From JBFIHZ01 sp041601535 (GTDB lineage: Bacteria > Pseudomonadota > Gammaproteobacteria > Xanthomonadales > SZUA-36): DNA of 7,251 bases. Where the stretch lies: NCBI GenBank assembly GCA_041601535.1, contig JBFIHZ010000205.1:1-7251 (forward strand), in the 5' to 3' direction. Positions 1 through 6,735 of the stretch are shown piece by piece (positions within the stretch are counted from its first letter, which is position 1; each line of letters starts with the position of its first letter). Both the position numbers and the translations under genes were made by a program. The notes under the pieces are model-generated. The model was given only the letters and a program-made list of their open reading frames with translations. It searched no databases and had not been told where the DNA came from.

Positions 1-2
1 AA

Positions 3-449
3 TCAATCGCCCGGTGTGCGGTATTCTTCGTGGCAGCCCTTGCAGTTGCCAAACACGTCCATGGCGATGGGTTTGTAGGTTTCCAGATCCTGGGGATGGG
101 CTTCAATGGCGGCCTCCAGCGAGGCGGAAAAATCAGCCATCTTCTGATTGAAATCGGCGCGATTGTCCCACACGGCCTGCGCGGCACGCTTCTCACCTTC
201 CACGTAGCTGCCTTCCGGGAACAGTTCCCCAATACCGTCGATCGCGGATTGCATGGTTGCCCAATTGCTCATGGCGGTAGCGGCATCGAATTCCAGCTCG
301 CCTTTCAGCATGGCGCCCAGAGGTCCGGCCGCATCACCCACTTTTTCCATCCGCTCATGCCGTTCCTGTGCCGGGTCATCAACTGCCAGAACCAGGGGTG
401 AGAGAGCCGTAACGGCAAGCAATAACACGAACGATTTAAATCTTTGCAT
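3..449 (-). CDS. Class II cytochrome c (cytochrome c'/c-556 family), periplasmic
   Basis: The 148-residue product starts with a Sec signal peptide (basic MQRFK, hydrophobic core to about residue 22, likely cleaved after LVLA). The mature part is mostly helical and has the class II layout, with a single haem-attachment motif at the far C-terminus: C136-K-G-C139-H140 followed by EEYR. Family landmarks include R30-HERM in the first helix, a 'KGELEFD' turn, 'FPEGS' and 'AVWDNRADF'. It should be a soluble periplasmic mono-haem electron carrier or gas-binding haem protein. M34 lies four residues after R30, where c-556 proteins carry the Met sixth ligand, so a low-spin c-556-like protein is more likely than a five-coordinate c'. 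The ATG at 449 has a GGAGA eight bases upstream. The stop is TGA at 3-5, so the gene is complete. The family call is firm; the coordination state is inference. Confidence 0.92.
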   Translation of the reverse strand: MQRFKSFVLLLAVTALSPLVLAVDDPAQERHERMEKVGDAAGPLGAMLKGELEFDAATAMSNWATMQSAIDGIGELFPEGSYVEGEKRAAQAVWDNRADFNQKMADFSASLEAAIEAHPQDLETYKPIAMDVFGNCKGCHEEYRTPGD

Positions 450-482
450 CTTTCCAGTCTCCAGAAATCTCTTACTGTGGTG

Positions 483-508
483 GTCGGGTAAACCGACTCA
501 AGAGTATA
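483..508 (-). promoter_or_regulatory. Candidate promoter and operator-like repeat for the cytochrome gene
   Basis: On the minus strand a TATACT hexamer (503-508, five of six matches to the -10 consensus) lies about 54 bases upstream of the cytochrome ATG. I see no convincing -35 box. Just downstream, where the transcript would begin, is the inverted repeat GTCGG-N5-CCGAC (483-497). A repeat at that position could be an operator or a small leader hairpin. The same CTATACTC octamer occurs upstream of the GFA gene. All of this is sequence pattern only. Confidence 0.3.
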
Positions 509-532
509 GGCGTTGATCCGCCGATCCCGCTA

Positions 533-560
533 CCCCCGATATTTGGGGTCAGAGTAAAAA
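533..560. repeat. Possible fragment of a dispersed palindromic (REP/RAYT-type) repeat
   Basis: The stretch has CCCC (534-537) and GGGG (545-548) able to pair, extended by one wobble and one A-T pair around a TAT loop. It is followed by TCAGAGTAAAAA (549-560). The string 'TTGGGGTCAGAGTAAAA' resembles, from memory, sequences found next to IS200-like RAYT transposases and their short palindromes in gammaproteobacteria. No transposase gene is nearby. I regard it as a possible solitary repeat end; copy number in the genome would decide. Confidence 0.35.
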
Positions 561-709
561 CTCACAGCAAGCACTACGGTCAGTGTTAATCCAGTTGCGG
601 CAGCCCCGTCTGGCTTGGCCAGCAGAAAATCCGGGTTGAATTCCCTGAGCGGCCGCCAATTGGGCGACCAACCTGTCGGCAAGCCATATCTGGAAACCTG
701 CAACCGTAT

Positions 710-715
710 TATAAT
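710..715 (+). promoter_or_regulatory. -10 promoter box (TATAAT) of the TPR gene
   Basis: A perfect TATAAT lies at 710-715 in a locally AT-rich stretch. It predicts a transcript start near 722 and a leader of about 25 bases before the GTG start at 747. At a 17-base spacing the -35 position (687-692, TATCTG) is a poor match and there is no extended -10 TG, so an activator or a weak promoter is possible. Confidence 0.5.
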
Positions 716-733
716 TGCCGGGCCATGGCGGCA

Positions 734-749
734 CGGAGCCTGAGCAGTG
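734..749 (+). promoter_or_regulatory. Ribosome-binding site deciding the GTG start of the TPR gene
   Basis: CGGAG at 734-738 sits eight bases before GTG 747. A second GTG follows at 750 at a worse spacing. The nearby ATG at 725 is in another frame and closes after a few dozen codons. GTG 747 gives the N-terminus expected for this family, with FFAELKRRNV within the first 15 residues. Confidence 0.65.
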
Positions 750-2915
750 GTGTCGACCTTTTTCGCGGAACTGAAACGGCGCAACGTCGTCAAGGTTGCA
801 ATTGCCTATGCGGCCATGGGTTGGGTGCTGATTGAGGTTGGCTCAACCCTGTTGCCGATCTTCAAGGCTCCGGACTGGATTCTGCAGGCGGTGGCGGCAG
901 CAGTTTTGCTGGGCTTTCCTGTTGCCCTGGTGTTGTCATGGGTGTTTGAGCTGACCCCCGATGGCATCAAACGCGCCGATGAAGCCGGGCTTGCGGCCAC
1001 GCCGGAACCTTCCCGCCGCTTGCAACTGGTGTTTCTGGCCGTGATGCTGGCCCTGGGCGGTGCGCTGATGGTGGGGCGGTTTGGCCAGCAGGCGCCGGAC
1101 GTGCTGTCAGTGTCATCCAAATCAGTCGCCGTTTTGCCGTTTATCAACCGCAGCGCATTGGCCGAAGACGCCTACTTTGCAGACGGCATGCACGATGAAC
1201 TGCTGACGCGACTGTCGCGCATCGGTTCGCTGAAAGTCATATCCCGCACCTCGGTTATGCGTTTCCGTGATACCGAACTGGCTATCCAGGACATCGCCCG
1301 GCAACTTGGTGTTGCAACCGTGCTGGAAGGGGGAGTGCAGCGCGCAGCCGATCAGGTTCGCGTCAACGTGCAACTGGTTGACGCCGCCAGTGGCACCAGC
1401 ATCTGGGCCAACAGTTACGATCGGGCACTCAACACCGAAAACCTGTTCGCCATCCAGAGCGACATCACGCGCGAAATCTCCAGTGCACTGGAGGCGGCGT
1501 TGACGGCGGACGAGCTGCAACGTGTTGATCACGCCCCCACTACAAATTTACAGGCCTATCAGTACTATCTCAAAGGCCGCCAGCTGCTGCCCTTGCGCAC
1601 CGCCGACGCGTTGCAGGAGGGCCGCCTGTACGCCGAGCGGGCGGTTGACCTGGATCCGGGCTTCGCGGCGGCACTGGTGCTGTTGGCGGATGCGCTGCAT
1701 CTGCTGCACGAATACGTGGGCCTGGAGGCCGAGCAATCACTGATACCGGCACTGGCACTGGTTGAACAGGCCATGCACCTTGACCCGGAACTGGCCGAGG
1801 CCTGGGCGGTGCTGGGTGAAATTCACCGTCACCAGGGCGATTACGCGGCCTCGGAAGCCGCTTTCCAGAAAGCCCTGGATTTGGCGCCGGGTGAGGCGCA
1901 GGCATACCACTGGTTCTCCGTTTTGCGGGAAAACCAGGAACTGTACGATGAGGCGCTGAAGCTGACTCAAAAAGCGCACGAACTCAACCCGCTGCATCCG
2001 GTCATTCACCAGAACCTGGCCTGGGCCTACACCCAGCTGGGGCGCAACGATGAGGCCATCGCGGAGTATGCCAGGCTGACTGAACTCCATCCCGGTTTTG
2101 CGCTTGGCTGGCTGAACCAGGTATGGCTTTACCTGCGGCGTGGTGAACCGGTACAAACCCTGCAGGTGCTACGGGAGTACCAGCGGCTGGAGCCCGGTTC
2201 GTTCGAAAATATCTATATCTGCCGTGTGTTGCTCGACCTCGACGACCGGCTGCGTGCGCGCCGTTGTTTTGATGCCATGCTGGCCGGTTCCCCCGATGAC
2301 CCCCGGGTATTGCTGCTGGCCCGTTACGGACTGATGGCAGACGGGCGTACTGAAGAGGCTCGCCACAGCGTGCGCCTGGCGAACGGATTGGAGGCCCCTG
2401 ACTGGCCGATGTGGGTGGCCGAGCAGTGGACGGAATGGGTGATGGCGGAAGCGGTGGATGCCGGTGACTTTGAACTGGCGCAACAACTGCTGGCAGCCGC
2501 ACTGCCCGATGGACACAGCGCCGTGGCGGAAAAGTTGCCGGAACAGTCGTACACCGTGATCGCGGCAGCTGCAACCTTGCTTAACGCGGGGCGGACAGAG
2601 CAGGCGCGGGAACTGCTGCATAACTGGCTGGCCGGCCTGGCAAGCCTGGATCGAACGCGGGGTGGCAGCGCTTATGGGCTGGATGACATTGCAGCGTACG
2701 CACTGGCCGGTGACATCGACACCGCTCTGCAACGCCTGGAGCAGGTGGTACAGATGCCGTTTCTTACCGGCTGGCAGGATCTTGAGTCGTCCCCGCGCTT
2801 CGCTGCCTTGAGGGATGACAGCCGCTTCTGGCAATCGCTGCAGGAATTGCGCACCAAAGCGCAGCAGCAACTTGAGATTGCGGCTGCTGCCGGCCTGCTG
2901 GAGCCGCCGGACTGA
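747..2915 (+). CDS. Membrane-anchored FlgO/TolB-N-like domain and TPR repeat protein
   Basis: The 722-residue protein belongs to the large proteobacterial group often annotated 'TPR repeat' or 'adenylate cyclase-like' because its parts occur in CadC/cyclase-type regulators. It opens with FFAELKRRNV, then hydrophobic segments at about 17-36 and 46-67, the family-typical 'ELTPDGIKR' (68-76), and a third segment at about 92-108. Residues 126-250 form a FlgO/TolB-N-like alpha/beta domain (SVAVLPF at 126, 'YFADGMHDEL', 'VISRTSVMRF', 'GTSIWANSYDR'). From about 268 to 500 there are TPR units with a regular 34-residue spacing (LDP, APG, NPL, HPG near 344, 378, 412, 446) and further degenerate helical repeats. 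The end 'SSPRFAALRDDSRFW' is the usual C-terminal element. No catalytic cyclase, kinase or winged-helix domain is present. It is probably a scaffold or sensor at the inner membrane; partner and signal are unknown. Confidence 0.9.
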   Translation: MVSTFFAELKRRNVVKVAIAYAAMGWVLIEVGSTLLPIFKAPDWILQAVAAAVLLGFPVALVLSWVFELTPDGIKRADEAGLAATPEPSRRLQLVFLAVMLALGGALMVGRFGQQAPDVLSVSSKSVAVLPFINRSALAEDAYFADGMHDELLTRLSRIGSLKVISRTSVMRFRDTELAIQDIARQLGVATVLEGGVQRAADQVRVNVQLVDAASGTSIWANSYDRALNTENLFAIQSDITREISSALEAALTADELQRVDHAPTTNLQAYQYYLKGRQLLPLRTADALQEGRLYAERAVDLDPGFAAALVLLADALHLLHEYVGLEAEQSLIPALALVEQAMHLDPELAEAWAVLGEIHRHQGDYAASEAAFQKALDLAPGEAQAYHWFSVLRENQELYDEALKLTQKAHELNPLHPVIHQNLAWAYTQLGRNDEAIAEYARLTELHPGFALGWLNQVWLYLRRGEPVQTLQVLREYQRLEPGSFENIYICRVLLDLDDRLRARRCFDAMLAGSPDDPRVLLLARYGLMADGRTEEARHSVRLANGLEAPDWPMWVAEQWTEWVMAEAVDAGDFELAQQLLAAALPDGHSAVAEKLPEQSYTVIAAAATLLNAGRTEQARELLHNWLAGLASLDRTRGGSAYGLDDIAAYALAGDIDTALQRLEQVVQMPFLTGWQDLESSPRFAALRDDSRFWQSLQELRTKAQQQLEIAAAAGLLEPPD

Positions 2916-2966
2916 GCCGATTACGGCGTTTACTGGCTGCGCGGGTGTTGCACCGGCAGGGCCCAG

Positions 2967-3023
2967 CTGGCCCGGGCCCGGATTCCATTCGATGGTAACG
3001 AAAGGATGCTCCGGGCCCGCCAG
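2967..3023. terminator. GC-rich inverted repeat between convergent genes (possible bidirectional terminator)
   Basis: CTGGC-CC-GGGCCCGGA (2967-2982) pairs with TCCGGGCCCG-CCAG (3010-3023): 14 paired bases with a two-base bulge. The 27-base loop holds its own small hairpin (CCAT-TCG-ATGG, 2985-2995). A smaller hairpin, GGGCC-CAGCT-GGCCC, overlaps the left arm at 2960-2973. It lies between the stop of the TPR gene (2915) and that of katG (3030). There is no T-run on either side, so it is not a textbook intrinsic terminator, but the position suits a barrier to convergent transcription. Confidence 0.45.
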
Positions 3024-3029
3024 CCGCTG

Positions 3030-5264
<2,235 letters not shown>

Positions 5265-5267
<3 letters not shown>

Positions 5268-5282
5268 GGAACTGGCTCCTTT
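5265..5282 (-). promoter_or_regulatory. Ribosome-binding site deciding the katG start
   Basis: Read on the minus strand, AAAGGAG (5282-5276) precedes ATG 5267-5265 by eight bases. This is a near-ideal site. It rules out the longer reading from TTG at 5297, which would put the ribosome-binding site inside the coding sequence and add a non-typical extension before the signal peptide. Confidence 0.85.
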
Positions 5283-5289
5283 CAGCAAA

Positions 5290-5305
5290 GTAACCAAATC
5301 GTTAC
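5290..5305. promoter_or_regulatory. Operator-like palindrome upstream of katG
   Basis: GTAAC-N6-GTTAC is a perfect 5+6+5 inverted repeat, starting 22 bases upstream of the katG ATG and just upstream of its ribosome-binding site. It sits in an AT-richer leader and could be a repressor site or a small leader hairpin. It does not resemble the OxyR four-ATAG pattern or a Fur box. Confidence 0.35.
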
Positions 5306-5659
5306 ATTAGAACCATTAAATACCCCGGCGTATGGGAAATCGAATTGAAAAAAGTGATCACCGCGATTGAAAACAGTTATGACAGTAAGCACACAAACGA
5401 ATGTCAATTCCGGTATTCGCCCGGAAACCCTTTACCCGTCTGGTTGAACTGGTGGAGGAAGGCGGTGGTGGTCCATCTCGCTGTACGGACGTTTAGCCGC
5501 TTTTTTGCCACCCGTTGGGGTTGCCTTGTTTGACCTGGATCAATTGGCCGCAACCGGGCAGCCGTGTTTGTCAGCCTGCGGCCGGGTCGATGTGGGGGAT
5601 AACAAAAGAGCACTCAGCCCGTTGTGGTGATTCATACCTGGGCGGTGTGAGGTGAAAGT
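5306..5659. other. Non-coding gap upstream of katG
   Basis: About 350 bases carry no gene I can support. The katG-proximal 100 bases are AT-richer and hold the promoter candidates. Further away are a GC-rich inverted repeat, GGCCGCA (5546-5552) with TGCGGCC (5577-5583), and a lone run of six T (about 5502-5507) without a convincing stem before it. Small open frames (for example 5345-5533 on the plus strand and 5404-5613 on the minus strand) lack ribosome-binding sites and look random. Confidence 0.55.
5379..5407 (-). promoter_or_regulatory. Candidate katG promoter
   Basis: On the minus strand a perfect TTGACA (5407-5402) is followed at 17 bases by TGTCAT (5384-5379), which matches four of six -10 positions but misses the conserved second A. 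It would give a leader of about 100 bases before katG. Nearer hexamers such as TCTAAT (about 5308-5313) lack a good -35. Which one is used cannot be told by eye. Confidence 0.4.
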
Positions 5660-5684
5660 GGCAGTCCGGATGAACCGGACTGCC
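5660..5684 (-). terminator. Strong hairpin terminator of the DUF4156 gene
   Basis: GGCAGTCCGG (5660-5669) and CCGGACTGCC (5675-5684) form a perfect ten-pair stem with a five-base loop, starting eight bases past the lipoprotein stop codon. On the minus strand it is followed by ACTTTCACC, only a weak T-run. Position and stem strength fit an intrinsic or hairpin-assisted terminator. Confidence 0.7.
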
Positions 5685-5692
5685 GCATGCAT

Positions 5693-6019
5693 TCAGCGGG
5701 GTTGGCAGAGAAACACGCCATACATCTGCCGGCCATCTTTCACCGGTGATTCCGCCACTACCGTGTCGCCGCCCATCAGTGCGGCTTCATTGCGGGCCAG
5801 TGCTTCCAGTTCGCCGGCCACCTTGGTGGGCTTGCGTTCAAAGCCCGCCACGCGGCTCTTGAGGATGGAGGCCACTTCGCCCTTACGCTCGCAGGTGGTC
5901 ACTTCGCTGGCTTGTGCCACGCGGACCCGCGCACCTTCCGGTGAGGGTTCCACCCAGGTGCAGGCATTCAGGCTTGCGGCCAACGCCAGCAAGGTGATGG
6001 CTTTATGTGTTTTGTGCAA
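5693..6019 (-). CDS. DUF4156 family lipoprotein
   Basis: The product is 108 residues from a TTG start. It has a lipoprotein signal peptide (HKTHK, hydrophobic LLALAAS, lipobox L17-N18-A19-C20), so C20 should be lipidated. T21 at +2 is not a retention Asp, which points to the outer membrane. The mature part follows the DUF4156 pattern: 'CTWVEPSPEGARVRV', a cysteine at 43 (TTCERKG), 'LARNEAALMGGDTVV' and a C-terminal 'VKDGRQMYGVFLC' with C105. C43 and C105 could form a disulfide. The family is small, of unknown function and has no catalytic motif. A GTG in frame at 6079 would give a 20-residue extension ahead of the signal peptide and has no ribosome-binding site, so I prefer TTG 6019. The gene is 101 bp downstream of the GFA gene and ends in its own hairpin. 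Confidence 0.87.
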   Translation of the reverse strand: MHKTHKAITLLALAASLNACTWVEPSPEGARVRVAQASEVTTCERKGEVASILKSRVAGFERKPTKVAGELEALARNEAALMGGDTVVAESPVKDGRQMYGVFLCQPR

Positions 6020-6032
6020 CGGTCCGGCTCCT
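6017..6032 (-). promoter_or_regulatory. Ribosome-binding site supporting a TTG start for the lipoprotein
   Basis: AGGAG (6032-6028 on the minus strand) lies eight bases before TTG 6019-6017. From there the protein begins directly with a basic n-region and a short lipoprotein signal peptide of normal length. No ATG or GTG lies in frame between here and the lipobox. Confidence 0.7.
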
Positions 6033-6084
6033 GTTTCGCTGAGGTATTTTGATAATGCTGGTGCGGTCTCAGGATACACCCGGG

Positions 6085-6117
6085 CTGCGCAACCATAAAG
6101 CCTGTCAGTTGCGCCAG
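6085..6117 (-). terminator. Hairpin downstream of the GFA gene (possible terminator)
   Basis: GCGCAAC (6087-6093) pairs perfectly with GTTGCGC (6108-6114) across a 14-base loop, and CTG/CAG can extend it past a one-base bulge. It begins four bases past the TAA of the GFA gene. No T-run follows on the minus strand, so it may terminate weakly or only stabilise the transcript end. It lies in the 101-bp gap before the lipoprotein gene. Confidence 0.4.
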
Positions 6118-6120
6118 TCT

Positions 6121-6561
6121 TTACCCGGCAGCCGCGGGCCAGACGAATTCCGGACGCAGGCCACTGTACACCGGCCGGCCGTCGCTGGGTTTTGGTGCAC
6201 CGGCGGCCGGATCATAGAAAGCGTGGTAGGTGGCCGGCAGGCTGGCGGTATCGAAGCCCATCAAATTGGGCACGATGGCACGAATACGGCCCTGCTTGTC
6301 ATCCAGCATGATCGGTGTGCCGCAGCTGCCACAGGTGCAGAGCTCCAAGGGCCCATCCGGGTTCTGGTCATTGAATGGCTGACGTTTCAAAGCCGAGGCA
6401 TCATCCACTTTGAGATCGCCGTGATTGAAAAATACCACGTGGGTGCTGGCCTGGCCGGTGACGCGTTTACAGACAGAACAATGACAGGTGTGGTTATCGA
6501 TCGGATCATGGTCGGCATGCGTGTGGATGTGCTCGCAGCCTCCGGCATACTTGTGTGACAT
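6121..6561 (-). CDS. GFA/CENP-V-like zinc protein (glutathione-dependent formaldehyde-activating family)
   Basis: The product is 146 residues, normal for this small zinc-binding fold. Key motifs are C26-H-C28-x-x-C31 (HCHCSVCKRVTG), the catalytic-zinc type site of the family, and C77-G-S-C80-GTP, half of the structural site. The C-terminal half has the usual 'RAIVPNLMGFD' and 'GLRPEF' elements. Family members include Gfa, which binds glutathione and has been linked to S-hydroxymethylglutathione formation, but most are uncharacterised, so the reaction here is open. The N-terminal zinc motif is unusual: instead of C-x-C-G followed by a beta strand there is G-G-C9-E-H11-IHTHADHD, with H13, H15, H18 and H24 nearby and an extra C75. 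The start at ATG 6561 follows AAGGGAG by six bases. An upstream in-frame start at 6600 would add 13 non-typical residues. It has its own leader and probably its own promoter. Confidence 0.92.
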   Translation of the reverse strand: MSHKYAGGCEHIHTHADHDPIDNHTCHCSVCKRVTGQASTHVVFFNHGDLKVDDASALKRQPFNDQNPDGPLELCTCGSCGTPIMLDDKQGRIRAIVPNLMGFDTASLPATYHAFYDPAAGAPKPSDGRPVYSGLRPEFVWPAAAG

Positions 6562-6574
6562 ATCTGGCTCCCTT
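6559..6574 (-). promoter_or_regulatory. Ribosome-binding site deciding the GFA start
   Basis: AAGGGAG (6574-6568 on the minus strand) is six bases before ATG 6561-6559. It favours the 146-residue protein beginning MSHKYAGGC, the usual distance from the first zinc cysteine, over the longer frame from 6600. Confidence 0.8.
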
Positions 6575-6582
6575 TTGTTTGG

Positions 6583-6633
6583 TTGGGCAGATACTGCCAA
6601 AAGCGGTGGTTCCGTGTTACTCCACTTTGGCAG
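6583..6633 (-). promoter_or_regulatory. Leader of the GFA gene with mutually exclusive hairpins
   Basis: Three related segments occur: TTGGGCAG (6583-6590), CTGCCAAA (6594-6601) and TTTGGCAG (6626-6633). The middle one can pair with the first (GGCAG-ATA-CTGCC, plus two A-T pairs past a bulge) or with the third (eight pairs, then GTGG/CCAC past a four-base bulge). The two structures share the same arm and cannot form together. The 18-bp stretch 6583-6600 is also a near-perfect DNA palindrome. It lies within 25 bases of the GFA ribosome-binding site, so either RNA switching or protein binding could act on expression. Function is inference. Confidence 0.4.
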
Positions 6634-6659
6634 CGGTTAGTAACTTGCTGATACCTCTG

Positions 6660-6665
6660 AGTATA
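6660..6665 (-). promoter_or_regulatory. Candidate -10 box for the GFA gene
   Basis: TATACT on the minus strand sits about 100 bases upstream of the GFA start, inside the octamer CTATACTC also seen before the cytochrome gene. No clear -35 hexamer is present at 16-18 bases. It would place the alternative hairpins within the transcribed leader. Confidence 0.28.
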
Positions 6666-6671
6666 GATCGG

Positions 6672-6723
6672 ATTCGGCAATCGGCATGGCGGCTGTTTCC
6701 CGCTGACCCTGGCGTTGCCGGAT
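6672..6723 (-). terminator. Imperfect stem-loop after the membrane-protein gene
   Basis: ATTCGGCAA (6672-6680) pairs with TTGCCGGAT (6715-6723), nine pairs with one G-T wobble. The 34-base loop contains an inner hairpin, GCGG (6689-6692) with CCGC (6700-6703). It begins 12 bases past the stop of the gene at 6736 and lacks a T-run. It is a possible structured transcript end. Confidence 0.35.
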
Positions 6724-6735
6724 GGGGCTGGGCGA

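Larger units (their letters stand above)
450..746. other. Divergent intergenic region between cytochrome and TPR genes
   Basis: About 297 bases separate the two divergent starts. The left part holds the cytochrome leader and possible promoter, the middle a possible dispersed repeat fragment (533-560), and the right end the TATAAT box of the TPR gene. The stretch from about 565 to 700 shows no gene, RNA or clear repeat that I can recognise. Short open frames here lack ribosome-binding sites and family likeness. Confidence 0.6.

Noticed and set aside
549..734. 61-codon minus-strand open frame in the divergent gap, ending in EFLL
   Set aside because: It covers the TATAAT box of the TPR gene on the other strand, lacks a ribosome-binding site, resembles no family I know, and its end falls in the possible repeat. 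A decayed gene fragment cannot be excluded.
725..746. ATG at 725 as a leaderless or alternative start for the TPR gene
   Set aside because: It is out of frame with the TPR coding sequence and its frame closes soon after; GTG 747 has the spaced ribosome-binding site.
2002..2870. Long minus-strand open frames of 190 and 233 codons inside the TPR gene
   Set aside because: They lie opposite a well-supported coding gene, have low-complexity Arg/Pro/Gln-rich translations and no initiation signals; such mirror frames are common in GC-rich DNA.
5345..5533. 62-codon plus-strand open frame starting TTG (KKVITAIENSY...)
   Set aside because: TTG start without a ribosome-binding site, unusual composition (Trp/Arg-rich end), and it overlaps the katG promoter candidates.
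5546..5583. GGCCGCA/TGCGGCC inverted repeat as a terminator or small RNA
   Set aside because: Only seven pairs with a 24-base loop, no T-run next to it and no promoter tied to it; too weak to call.
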